8,884 bases of DNA from Microbacterium sp. (lineage in GTDB: Bacteria; Actinomycetota; Actinomycetes; Actinomycetales; Microbacteriaceae). The position numbers were made by a program, and so were the translations under genes. This document shows, piece after piece, positions 1 through 6,334 of this stretch; the first letter of the stretch is position 1, and every line of letters starts with the position of its first letter. The DNA lies in contig DQHP01000102.1 in NCBI GenBank assembly GCA_003524435.1, positions 1 to 8,884 on the forward strand, written 5' to 3'. Below the pieces are notes generated by a model. The model did no database searches, was not told where the DNA came from, and saw only the letters and a program-made list of their open reading frames with translations.

Positions 1-489
1 TGGCTCGCCGTGCCCGCGGGGTCGCGCTGGCCGTACATCCTGCTGGCGGTCGTCGACCTGCTTGCGGGCTTCTTCAGCAGCGTGCCTGGCTGGCGCACCG
101 AGACGATGTTCTTCATTGTTGTGATCGTGTGGGCGGCAGCATCCGGTCTGGTCGAGCTCCTCGCGGGGCTTCGCGCTCGCCGCACCGACCCGGCAGCCAA
201 GGACGCCATCACGGTCGGCGTTCTGGGATTGGTCCTCGCCCTTATTCTGCTCGTCATTCCGGTCAACTACGCGCTGTCGTACACGGTCGAAGGTGCGGGA
301 GCATTGACGCTCACCGGGATCATCCTCGCTGTCGGCATGGTCGGCGGCTACACCGCGATCGTCGCGGTCTTCCTTGCGATCGCCGGCTTCTCGCCGCGTC
401 GCTCCGAGACCGTCGGTGATCAGGGGACGAAGGATGCTGTGACCGAAGACGCCACGAGCGCATCGGTCGAGAGTGGAGGAGCCGCGTGA
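1..489 (+). CDS. Multi-pass membrane protein, HdeD/DUF308-like, 5' end missing
   Basis: The reading frame is open from the first base, so the gene probably begins before the window; the GTG at 10 is the first possible start inside it but need not be the real one. The visible 163 codons show about four hydrophobic stretches, at roughly residues 9-27, 31-51, 67-86 and 97-127 counted from the GTG. A charged, Glu/Asp/Ser-rich cytoplasmic-looking tail follows. The second stretch ends in a Gly-Leu-Val-Glu-Leu pattern followed by Arg-rich residues, which resembles the repeated helix pairs of HdeD-like (DUF308) proteins. That family assignment rests on pattern only. The stop codon overlaps the start of the next gene by GTGA, so the two are probably co-translated. 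No enzymatic motif is visible. The biochemical role is unknown. Confidence 0.7.
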   Translation, partial: WLAVPAGSRWPYILLAVVDLLAGFFSSVPGWRTETMFFIVVIVWAAASGLVELLAGLRARRTDPAAKDAITVGVLGLVLALILLVIPVNYALSYTVEGAGALTLTGIILAVGMVGGYTAIVAVFLAIAGFSPRRSETVGDQGTKDAVTEDATSASVESGGAA

Positions 490-866
490 GCGAGAACAAG
501 CCCAACCGTCGAGAGCTGCTGCGTCCGCTGCACCTGCTCGGTATCGCCCTCGTCTGCGGCATCTTCGCCGCTGCCGTGACGCTTGTGTCCACCGGCGCAT
601 TCACTGACCGCGTGAACCTGTTGATCTCGAACGGCAGCTACGAAGGCCTGACTCCGATCATGCTCGGCCTCGTCATCGGTGGCGGGGCATTTATCGTGAC
701 GCTGCTGGTGATGTCGATGCTGATTCTCGCCGTTGACCCGCGTGACTACCAGGACAAGACCCTTGAGCGTCCGGTGCTGTACGACGAAGAGCCTGGCGAT
801 GCGCCGTCCGACTCGGCATCCGACCCGAAGGGCACGCGCAGCAACTCAGACACTCCCGACGCCTGA
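486..866 (+). CDS. Small two-helix membrane protein of unknown function
   Basis: A 126-residue protein starting at GTG 486. The start is supported by a strong GGAGGA Shine-Dalgarno at 475-480, five bases upstream, and by the GTGA overlap with the preceding gene. It has a short basic N-terminus (about residues 1-14), a first membrane segment around 15-38, a loop with an Asn-Gly-Ser-Tyr turn, a second membrane segment around 57-83, and an acidic, Ser/Asp/Pro-rich tail of about 40 residues. Both ends are predicted to be cytoplasmic. I do not recognise a named family. Overlap with the upstream multi-pass protein suggests that the two act together or share a membrane location; this is inference. 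Codon use is like that of its neighbours. Confidence 0.8.
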   Translation: MSENKPNRRELLRPLHLLGIALVCGIFAAAVTLVSTGAFTDRVNLLISNGSYEGLTPIMLGLVIGGGAFIVTLLVMSMLILAVDPRDYQDKTLERPVLYDEEPGDAPSDSASDPKGTRSNSDTPDA

Positions 867-884
867 TTCGCCCGATCGTTTCCT

Positions 885-921
885 GTTTCGCGCGGCTCTA
901 TCTTGCCCGCGCGGCCGAAAC
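885..921. terminator. Possible weak bidirectional terminator hairpin
   Basis: Between two convergent genes, GTTTCG (885-890) pairs with CGAAAC (916-921), and CGCG (891-894) pairs with 910-913 across a two-base bulge, leaving a loop of about 15 bases. There is no clear T-run on either side, so this is only a candidate. The rest of 867-1047 holds no gene I can support. Confidence 0.25.
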
Positions 922-1047
922 TTCAGCAGCTTGAGCAAATAAGGACAGCGCGAACCGGTCAGTGCGCATCCACGGCGCTGGGAGCGCAGTTGCCTCCACG
1001 TCCGCGCCGCGGCATCTCGCGCGTTTACTGTGTGAGGTGACGCCCGC

Positions 1048-2430
1048 CTACTGCGCGAGGCGCTCGGCGATACCTGTGTACGTCGCAGGTGTGAGTGCGA
1101 GCAGGCGCTGCTTCGCCGCATCACCGATCTCGAGCCCTTCGACGAACTCAACCAGCTCTGCAGCCCCTACGCGGTGTCCGCGGGTGAGCTCCTTCAGCAG
1201 CGCGTAAGGGTCGCTGATCGTCGAGCGACCAGCCACGACCTCGGCGCGGATGACGGTCTGGATCGCTTCGGCGAGAACTTCCCAGTTGTGGTCAAGATCG
1301 TCCAGCAACACCTCGCGCGCGAGCGAGATTTCGCCCAGGCCACGGCGCAGATTGTCGAGCGCGAGCAGCGAGTGCCCGAACGCTACGCCGATGTTGCGCT
1401 GCGTGGTCGAATCAGTGAGGTCACGCTGCATCCGCGATGTCACCAGCGTCTGCGACAGCGAGCCGAGGAGTGCGGCCGAAAGCTCAAGGTTCGCCTCGGC
1501 GTTCTCAAAGCGGATCGGGTTGATCTTATGCGGCATCGTCGACGATCCAGTCGCGCCGGCGACAGGGATCTGCGTGAAGTAGCCGATCGAAATGTACGTC
1601 CAGATGTCCGTGGCGAGGTTATGCAGGATGCCGCCGGCATGACGAACCCGGTCATAAAGCTCGACCTGCCAGTCGTGCGACTCGATCTGGGTGGTGAGGA
1701 TGTTGAAGCCGAGACCCAGGCCCTCCACATAGGAGCGCGCGACCTCCGGCCAATCCACCGAGGGGTCGGCCGCGAGGTGCGCAGACCAGGTGCCCGTCGC
1801 ACCCGAGAACTTCGCCAGGTACTCGCCACCGGCGATCTGGGCGCGCACGCGCTCCAGGCGCCACGCGAAGACGGCGATTTCCTTGCCCATTGTGGAGGGC
1901 GTCGCCGGCTGTCCGTGCGTGCGGGAGAGCATCGCGGCATCCGCCTGCTCCACTGCCAGCTCGCGGAGCTTCACGATCACGGCATCCAGAGCGGGCAGCC
2001 AGACGTTCTCTACTGCGCGCTTGACGGTGAGCGCGTAGGAAACCGAGTTGACGTCCTCGCTGGTGCAGGCGAAGTGCGTGAGCTCAGCGATCGAGTCGAG
2101 GCCGAGGGCCGAAAGTCGATCGCGCACGAGGTACTCGACGGCCTTCACATCGTGGCGCGTGACGGCTTCCTTCTCGGCGAGCCAGTCGATCTCGCTCTGG
2201 CCGAAGTCGCGGTACAGACCGCGGAGACGCTCTTTGTCAGCATCCGTCAGTGGGCTCGTCTCGAAAAGCGAGTGATCCGTGAGCGCGATGAGCCACTCGA
2301 CCTCGACCTCGACACGGGCACGGTTCAGACCCGCCTCAGAGAGGTAGTCGCCCAGGGGAGCAACGGCAGGACGGTAACGGCCATCGAGAGGACTCAGCGG
2401 CTGGACGGGGAAGGCATTCGGGGAAGTCAG
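1048..2430 (-). CDS. purB: Adenylosuccinate lyase (PurB), probable CTG start
   Basis: PurB cleaves adenylosuccinate to AMP plus fumarate, and SAICAR to AICAR plus fumarate, in cytoplasmic purine synthesis. The 460-residue protein follows the known E. coli enzyme along its length. It has an N-terminal Ser-Pro-Leu-Asp-Gly-Arg-Tyr near residues 13-19, the His-Asp-Val-Lys-Ala-Val-Glu-Tyr block at 93-100, Thr-His-Gly-Gln-Pro-Ala-Thr-Pro-Ser with the catalytic His at 172, and the fumarate-lyase signature Gly-Ser-Ser-Thr-Met-Pro-His-Lys at about 295-302 carrying the catalytic Ser. The C-terminal Asp-His-Asn-Trp-Glu-Val-Leu block is also present. The first ATG/GTG/TTG in frame is GTG 2148, which would delete 94 conserved residues. 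The frame stays open upstream to CTG 2430, six bases after a perfect AGGAGG. The gene lies 24 bp after the phosphatase gene on the same strand, probably in one operon. Confidence 0.95.
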   Translation of the reverse strand: MTSPNAFPVQPLSPLDGRYRPAVAPLGDYLSEAGLNRARVEVEVEWLIALTDHSLFETSPLTDADKERLRGLYRDFGQSEIDWLAEKEAVTRHDVKAVEYLVRDRLSALGLDSIAELTHFACTSEDVNSVSYALTVKRAVENVWLPALDAVIVKLRELAVEQADAAMLSRTHGQPATPSTMGKEIAVFAWRLERVRAQIAGGEYLAKFSGATGTWSAHLAADPSVDWPEVARSYVEGLGLGFNILTTQIESHDWQVELYDRVRHAGGILHNLATDIWTYISIGYFTQIPVAGATGSSTMPHKINPIRFENAEANLELSAALLGSLSQTLVTSRMQRDLTDSTTQRNIGVAFGHSLLALDNLRRGLGEISLAREVLLDDLDHNWEVLAEAIQTVIRAEVVAGRSTISDPYALLKELTRGHRVGAAELVEFVEGLEIGDAAKQRLLALTPATYTGIAERLAQ

Positions 2431-2442
2431 GGCATTCCTCCT
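2428..2442 (-). promoter_or_regulatory. purB ribosome-binding site and CTG start codon
   Basis: Read on the minus strand, AGGAGG (2442-2437) is followed by six bases and then CTG (2430-2428). An in-frame TGA at 2457-2455, the upstream gene's own stop, excludes a start further upstream. No ATG, GTG or TTG lies in frame until residue 95. An out-of-frame ATG (2435-2433) directly after the Shine-Dalgarno opens only a two-codon ORF, ATG CCC TGA, and sits just one base from AGGAGG, too close for a good start. Confidence 0.7.
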
Positions 2443-2454
2443 GATCGGGCCCCG

Positions 2455-3009
2455 TCAGTTCGGGGGCGTCGTGCGTGGCTGGGTCGGTAGCTTCTGGTTC
2501 TGGGGCGCCATGCGGCTCTGACGCAGTGCGGGCTCAAGCTGTCGAAACAGGCCTCGGGCCGCGGTCTCAATCATAGCGAGCACGTAGTCGAACGTTTCGG
2601 TGTCGGCGTAGTACGGGTCGGGGACATCCATGCCGTCGGCCTCACGGTCAAACGACATGAGCAGCGTGACCTTGCCCTCTTGGTCTTCATCGCGAGCCCA
2701 CTCGCGGAGGATTCGCTCATGGGTGCGATCGAGTGCGACCACGAGGTCGTTTTCTGCGAAGGATGCTGCGGTGAATGGCCGTGCGCGGTGAAGCGAGCCG
2801 TCGTATCCGCGAGCATCCAGTGCATCGAGCGTGCGCTGGTCGGCGCGCTCTCCGACGTGCCATTCGCCGGTGCTGGCGCTGCTGGAAACGATGCGTAAGC
2901 CAAGTCCCTGGCGCTGTGCGAGGTCGCGAAAGACCACTTCTGCCATCGGGGAGCGGCAGATATTACCCGTGCATACGAAGATGACGCGGAAGGGTTCCGG
3001 CAAGGTCAC
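2455..3009 (-). CDS. Low-molecular-weight protein tyrosine phosphatase
   Basis: The 184-residue protein carries the complete active site of the LMW-PTP family. The phosphate loop Cys-Thr-Gly-Asn-Ile-Cys-Arg-Ser has nucleophile Cys13 and Arg19, and the Asp-Pro-Tyr-Tyr motif has general acid Asp131. It should hydrolyse phosphotyrosine, or a related low-molecular-weight phosphate ester, in the cytoplasm. Some actinobacterial relatives act outside the cell or on polysaccharide-export kinases, but no such partner is visible here. The start is GTG 3009, preceded by a GGGGAG-type Shine-Dalgarno nine bases upstream. The body matches the family's usual length of about 155-165 residues. About 25 extra C-terminal residues rich in Pro, Gln and Thr look disordered. 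It is the first gene of a probable two-gene unit with purB. Confidence 0.93.
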   Translation of the reverse strand: MTLPEPFRVIFVCTGNICRSPMAEVVFRDLAQRQGLGLRIVSSSASTGEWHVGERADQRTLDALDARGYDGSLHRARPFTAASFAENDLVVALDRTHERILREWARDEDQEGKVTLLMSFDREADGMDVPDPYYADTETFDYVLAMIETAARGLFRQLEPALRQSRMAPQNQKLPTQPRTTPPN

Positions 3010-3050
3010 GCGTCCATTCTCCCCCGCAGAGCACGTCTTGCACAGTCGAC

Positions 3051-3072
3051 AGAACTAGTTCTACACACGTGT
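3051..3072. promoter_or_regulatory. Palindrome cluster, candidate operator in a divergent intergenic region
   Basis: AGAACTAGTTCT at 3051-3062 is a perfect 12-bp palindrome, followed after two bases by a second perfect palindrome, ACACGTGT (3065-3072). GTCGAC (3045-3050) abuts the first on its left. All lie between the divergent starts at 3009 and 3146, a position where a repressor or activator dimer could control both genes. The AT-rich core stands out in this high-GC DNA. I cannot name a regulator for it, and I see no convincing -35/-10 pair in this region. Confidence 0.35.
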
Positions 3073-3111
3073 CGATTTCGGCGAGCTGTCCACGCTTCGC
3101 GCTTAGAGGCT

Positions 3112-3128
3112 CCTGGCGACGCGTCAGG
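3112..3128 (+). other. Compact hairpin in the leader of the small effector-partner gene
   Basis: CCTGGCG (3112-3118) pairs with CGTCAGG (3122-3128), seven pairs including one G-T, around a three-base loop. It ends 17 bases before the ATG at 3146, where no clear Shine-Dalgarno is seen. It could affect translation or be chance. Confidence 0.25.
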
Positions 3129-3145
3129 CAGAGCATCCTTGACGC

Positions 3146-3409
3146 ATGTTCAACTACGACGCTCCTGAGGCATGGCCCTCAGAAAATCTTTGGGCCTGGT
3201 ATTCAGCCCAGCGCAACATGATGGACGCGGTTGATGCGCTGGAATCTGCTGGCGCCGGGCTGTTCCTCCTGATGGCCACCACCGATTGGCAAGCTGAGGG
3301 CGTACGCGCCCTGCACGAGCTCATCATTGAGCTCAGAGACCGCACGAGCGCTGAGGTCGCGCACGTCGGCAGTCGACTGTGGGAGACCGGCATTTTGGCT
3401 GCGCTATGA
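3146..3409 (+). CDS. Small helical protein, WXG100-like partner of the downstream hydrolase
   Basis: An 87-residue protein with no signal peptide or membrane helix. It reads as two amphipathic helices, about residues 16-44 and 50-78, joined by a turn Thr-Asp-Trp-Gln-Ala at 46-50. This resembles the helix-WxG-helix hairpin of WXG100/ESX proteins, here as WxA. Length is close to the usual 90-100 residues. ATG 3146 is the first start after an in-frame TGA at 3140-3142; no good Shine-Dalgarno precedes it. It overlaps the hydrolase gene by ATGA, so the two are translationally coupled and likely form a pair. In Gram-positive bacteria small proteins of this shape often accompany type VII secretion substrates, so a chaperone or co-secreted role is the best guess. 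No secretion machinery gene lies in the window. Family membership is inferred from shape and is not certain. Confidence 0.7.
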   Translation: MFNYDAPEAWPSENLWAWYSAQRNMMDAVDALESAGAGLFLLMATTDWQAEGVRALHELIIELRDRTSAEVAHVGSRLWETGILAAL

Positions 3410-4713
3410 GCGACGATCTGGACATCTCCTATGGCGGAGCGATTTCCGTCGACCCGGACGCGCTCCGCACGGTGGTAAACGATATGAACCGGCTGGCGCC
3501 GAAATTCTTGGATGCCGCGTCATCGATCCGTAAGGCGCACGCGGTGATCCTCAGTGCGCCGGGCTTCGCCACCATCGTCGACTCGGTGGCCCTGGCAGCG
3601 AGCGGACAGAGAGCCGATGTGCTCTACGAGGAGTGCCAGTCGGCGGCGGCGAACACTTTACTGATGGCGGATGCATATGAGCTCGTCGACCTCAGGGCCC
3701 AATTGGCCGCGCTGGCGATTCAGGATGCTGCCGGCGCGGCAGCTCTCACTGCGCAGATCGCGGAGCTGGAAGCTTCCGATGAACGATTGCCGGTGATGGC
3801 GGACTACCTCGTTGCGGGCTGGGAGAAGGGACGTTACGAGGGCCTAGACGAACAGTTCGTGCTCGCCGGGGTTCTTGGCAAGTGGGGCGTAGGTCCGGTC
3901 TACGCGGCGACCGCGGCACTGGGGGCGGTGAGTGGGCTGGGGATTGTGAGGCCAGGAACGAAGCTCAGCGGCATCGCCGATCCGGTCACGGTCACTCCGG
4001 TGAAGAAAGATATCCCCGTCGGTCCGCCCAACACTCTGGCAGAGTCATTGCGACGCATCCCGACGACCGGAGATGCGCAGCTGAAGGTTGAACGCTACAC
4101 AATGGCCGACGGGACGAACCGTTTCATGGTCTACGCACGGGGTACGCAGTCGGGGTTTTACGGAGCGGGCAACCCTTTTGATATGAAGTCGAACCTCGAG
4201 CTGTACACGAAGCAGCAGTCCGCGTCGTATCAAGGGACTCTTGGGGCGCTCGAGGCTGCCGGCGCGAAGCCAGGCGACCGCGTCGACGTGTACGCACACT
4301 CACAGTCAGGTTTCATCGCCGGACACCTGTCGATGGAGAGCGAGTTCGACGTCAAAGTGCAGGTGACAGCGGGCAGCCCGGTCGAGCCGACGCTGAGGGA
4401 TGACCAGTTGCTGATTCAGCTGCGCCACACCGACGATCCGGTCAGTGCGCTCGCCGGAGGCGGATCGGTGAACGGCACAGGCTCGGAGGGAAGCTTCGTC
4501 GCCACACGGGAGGCTTCTCCTGGTCAGCAGATTGAGGACGTGGCGTTGGACGCGCACCAGTTGGACACGTATTACGAGACGGCCGAGATGATCGATGAAT
4601 CCGGCGACGTGCGCGTGCAGGTCGTGGAAGAGTCCTGGCGAGAACTCGCGGATGCTGTCGCCATTGAATCAACGGAATACCGAGTAGACCGCACCGGATG
4701 GGCGCCGAAGTGA
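3406..4713 (+). CDS. Alpha/beta-hydrolase with WXG100-like N-terminal region, probable type VII secretion effector or cell-surface hydrolase
   Basis: The 435-residue protein has three regions. Residues 1-150 are largely helical and Ala/Leu-rich, opening with a Val-Asp-Pro-Asp-Ala-Leu-Arg pattern typical of ESX-type N-terminal domains. Residues 152-181 are hydrophobic and Gly/Ala-rich, enough for one membrane segment. Residues 205-435 resemble an actinobacterial alpha/beta-hydrolase family: a strand ending Ala-Arg-Gly-Thr-Gln, the Asn-Pro-Phe-Asp-Met-Lys-Ser-Asn block (256-263), the nucleophile motif Ala-His-Ser-Gln-Ser-Gly with Ser299, His-Thr-Asp-Asp-Pro-Val giving the probable acid Asp343 or Asp344, and Asp-Ala-His-Gln-Leu giving probable His384. 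The triad is thus plausible, but the usual Gly-x-Ser-x-Gly elbow is Ala-His-Ser-Gln-Ser. ATG 3406 is preferred over GTG 3379 because it overlaps the upstream stop by ATGA; neither has a clear Shine-Dalgarno. The substrate is unknown (lipid or ester suspected), and no signal peptide is seen. Confidence 0.85.
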   Translation: MSDDLDISYGGAISVDPDALRTVVNDMNRLAPKFLDAASSIRKAHAVILSAPGFATIVDSVALAASGQRADVLYEECQSAAANTLLMADAYELVDLRAQLAALAIQDAAGAAALTAQIAELEASDERLPVMADYLVAGWEKGRYEGLDEQFVLAGVLGKWGVGPVYAATAALGAVSGLGIVRPGTKLSGIADPVTVTPVKKDIPVGPPNTLAESLRRIPTTGDAQLKVERYTMADGTNRFMVYARGTQSGFYGAGNPFDMKSNLELYTKQQSASYQGTLGALEAAGAKPGDRVDVYAHSQSGFIAGHLSMESEFDVKVQVTAGSPVEPTLRDDQLLIQLRHTDDPVSALAGGGSVNGTGSEGSFVATREASPGQQIEDVALDAHQLDTYYETAEMIDESGDVRVQVVEESWRELADAVAIESTEYRVDRTGWAPK

Positions 4714-4750
4714 GCGGCGGCGAGGCCTAGCGGCGATTCTTTTTCTTCTG
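4703..4750 (+). terminator. Candidate terminator after the hydrolase gene
   Basis: CGCCG (4703-4707) pairs with CGGCG (4715-4719) around a seven-base loop spanning the hydrolase stop codon. A T-rich stretch starts at about 4737 on the + strand. The 17-bp gap between stem and T-run is too long for a classic intrinsic terminator. The T-run also encodes the Lys-rich tail of the convergent gene, so this is weak. Confidence 0.2.
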
Positions 4751-5128
4751 CGGGCGCAGGATGCCGCCGAACACGGCGTTGATGATCGCGATCAGGATGG
4801 CAGCGACGACGCCCCACCAGAAACTACCGACGGTCAGGCCCCACCCGAAGCCGGAGGTGATCCACGCGGTCAGCCACAGCAGGAAGCCGTTGATGACGAG
4901 GCCGATGAGCCCAAGGGTGAGGATGTAGAGCGGGAACGCCACGATCTTGATCACCGTGCCGATGATCGTGTTCACCAGGGCGAAGATGGCACCCACTGCG
5001 AGTAGCGTCAGCACGAACTGCAGCGTCTCACCCGGCGCGAATGCCGTGATGTCGACCTGCAGTGCAGGGATCAGCGTCACTACCCAGAGGGCAAAGGCGT
5101 TGACGACAACTCGAATGATGAAGCGCAT
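4727..5128 (-). CDS. Phage-holin-4-2-family (PF04020-like) membrane protein
   Basis: A 133-residue protein with four hydrophobic segments at about residues 3-20, 36-57, 62-88 and 102-123, and a very basic Lys/Arg tail. The central block, with Leu-Val-Asn (51-53), Phe-Pro-Leu (65-67), Ile-Leu-Thr-Leu-Gly-Leu (69-74) and Val-Ile-Asn (78-80), matches the pattern of the family called phage holin family 4 / mycobacterial four-TM holin superfamily IV, related to Bacillus YvlD. Despite the name, chromosomal members are common single genes without a lysis cassette, and no endolysin or phage gene is near here, so a lytic role is unlikely. Length is usual for the family. ATG 5128 follows a weak GGA Shine-Dalgarno. 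The gene converges on the hydrolase gene with 13 bp between the stops, and diverges from hisC. The function is unknown. Confidence 0.85.
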   Translation of the reverse strand: MRFIIRVVVNAFALWVVTLIPALQVDITAFAPGETLQFVLTLLAVGAIFALVNTIIGTVIKIVAFPLYILTLGLIGLVINGFLLWLTAWITSGFGWGLTVGSFWWGVVAAILIAIINAVFGGILRPQKKKNRR

Positions 5129-5211
5129 GGTGCATCCAGTTTTGCACGATTCTGGCTCACGCGGCAGGGCAACTGTCGCAATTCCTGCGTCTGTTGACTG
5201 GCCAACGCTCG

Positions 5212-5224
5212 TAGACTCAAGATC
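5212..5224 (+). promoter_or_regulatory. Possible -10 box for a leaderless hisC transcript
   Basis: TAGACT (5212-5217) fits TAnnnT and ends seven bases before the GTG start at 5225, placing transcription start at or next to the initiation codon. No Shine-Dalgarno is present. The nearest TTGACT (5194-5199) is only 12 bases away, so the -35 is not convincing. Confidence 0.4.
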
Positions 5225-6325
5225 GTGACCGAGCCGATTCTTCCCCGCATCCGTCCCGAGATCGCTGCGCTTGCGCCGTACAAGCAGGGCAAGCAGGCCG
5301 GCCCCGATGCGTTCAAGCTCTCGAGTAACGAGAATCCCTTCGAGCCGTTGCCGTCAGTTCTTGATGCGCTGGCGCACACCACTCCGATGAACCGCTACCC
5401 GGATGCCTCCGCGGCCCGACTGCGCGAGCGTCTCGGCGAGCGGTACGGTGTCACCGCGGACCAGGTGCACGTCGCCAGTGGCAGCGTCGCGATTCTCTAT
5501 CAGCTGGTGCAGGCCGCGGCATCCGTCGGCGACGAGGTCATCTACGCGTGGCGATCCTTTGAGGCCTACCCCGGGCTGCCGCTCGTGGCTGGCGCGACTG
5601 GTGTGCAAGTTCCGTTGACGGCCGACTCCCGTCACGACCTCGATGCCATGGCGGATGCTGTCACCGACCGCACTCGCGCAATCATCCTGTGCACCCCGAA
5701 TAACCCCACCGGCCCGATCATCACGACGGCAGAGTTCGAGGCATTCGTCGCTCGCGTCCCGGCCGACGTTCTCATTATTCTCGATGAGGCATATGCCGAA
5801 TTTGTCACCGCAGAAGATGCCATCAACGGACTCGATGGGCGCGTGTACGAGTCGCATCCGAACGTTGTGGTGTTACGCACCTTCTCTAAGGCATACGGTC
5901 TTGCTGGACTTCGCGTCGGCTATGCGATCGGCAATGTCGGCGTCCTCAACGCGGCGCGAGCCACGGCCGTGCCGCTCTCCGTCACTGCTGCCGCTGAGAC
6001 AGCGGCCATTGCCAGCCTCGATGCTGAAACCGAGCGCATGCAGCGCGTCGCGGTCATCGTCGAGCGTCGCACCACGTTGGTCACAGCGCTTCGCGCACAA
6101 GGCTGGGATATCCCCGACGCCCAAGCGAACTTCGTCTGGCTGCCCACCGGAGCGCAAACCGATCAGATTGCGGCGGCATTTGTGGCCGCAGACATCATCG
6201 TCAGGCCGTTCTCTGGCGACGGCATCCGTATATCCGTGGGAGAGCATGAATCGGTGGAAAAGGTCCTAGAGGTGGCCTCATCCGTTGTGTCGAGCCTCCA
6301 GCTCAGTTCTGATGAGCTCGGATAG
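5225..6325 (+). CDS. hisC: HisC/Pat-family aminotransferase (aromatic amino acid or histidinol-phosphate)
   Basis: A 366-residue fold-type I, PLP-dependent class I/II aminotransferase. Visible landmarks are Leu-Ser-Ser-Asn-Glu-Asn-Pro at 32-38, Gly-Ser-Val at 86-88 in the phosphate-binding turn, Pro-Asn-Asn-Pro-Thr-Gly at 158-163, Asp187 in Leu-Asp-Glu-Ala-Tyr, the PLP lysine Lys222 in Thr-Phe-Ser-Lys-Ala-Tyr-Gly, Arg230, and the carboxylate-binding Arg335 in Gly-Ile-Arg-Ile. The Trp-Arg-Ser-Phe-Glu-Ala-Tyr-Pro block at 109-116 matches actinobacterial Pat (phenylalanine/aromatic aminotransferase, once hisC2) better than biosynthetic HisC, as I remember the Mycobacterium protein. Databases will probably label it histidinol-phosphate transaminase. 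No other his gene is nearby, which also favours Pat. GTG 5225 matches the family N-terminus. Nine bases separate it from the E1-alpha gene. It is cytoplasmic; substrate preference among aromatic amino acids and histidinol phosphate cannot be decided from sequence alone. Confidence 0.92.
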   Translation: MTEPILPRIRPEIAALAPYKQGKQAGPDAFKLSSNENPFEPLPSVLDALAHTTPMNRYPDASAARLRERLGERYGVTADQVHVASGSVAILYQLVQAAASVGDEVIYAWRSFEAYPGLPLVAGATGVQVPLTADSRHDLDAMADAVTDRTRAIILCTPNNPTGPIITTAEFEAFVARVPADVLIILDEAYAEFVTAEDAINGLDGRVYESHPNVVVLRTFSKAYGLAGLRVGYAIGNVGVLNAARATAVPLSVTAAAETAAIASLDAETERMQRVAVIVERRTTLVTALRAQGWDIPDAQANFVWLPTGAQTDQIAAAFVAADIIVRPFSGDGIRISVGEHESVEKVLEVASSVVSSLQLSSDELG

Positions 6326-6334
6326 CGTGGAACG
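6323..6334 (+). promoter_or_regulatory. Possible -10 box for bkdA formed by the hisC stop codon
   Basis: TAGCGT (6323-6328) fits TAnnnT and lies six bases before GTG 6335; its first three bases are the hisC stop codon. No Shine-Dalgarno precedes bkdA. No recognisable -35 lies at the expected distance. Read-through from hisC is equally possible. Confidence 0.3.

Noticed and set aside
975..987. Short hairpin GCGCT-GGG-AGCGC in the convergent spacer
   Set aside because: Only five pairs and no T-run on either strand; not enough for a terminator call.
1016..1059. Inverted repeat CTCGCGC/GCGCGAG around the purB stop
   Set aside because: The arms match over seven bases but are 30 bases apart with no T-run; common by chance in GC-rich DNA.
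962..1207. 81-codon + strand ORF crossing the purB 3' end
   Set aside because: It overlaps the conserved purB end antisense, has no Shine-Dalgarno and a low-complexity Ser/Ala/Arg composition.
1174..2490. A 438-codon + strand ORF opposite purB
   Set aside because: It is an antisense shadow of purB: no recognisable domain, very Arg-rich, no Shine-Dalgarno, while the minus strand encodes a complete PurB.
4727..5128. Prophage lysis gene (holin)
   Set aside because: The family name includes holin, but no endolysin, phage gene or attachment site is nearby; better read as a chromosomal membrane protein.
5194..5217. TTGACT plus TAGACT as a full sigma-70 promoter before hisC
   Set aside because: The spacer is only 12 bases; only the TAGACT box is kept as a candidate -10.
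5643..6269. A 208-codon + strand ORF within hisC
   Set aside because: It lies in another frame of a clearly conserved aminotransferase and is Ser/Arg-rich without motifs.
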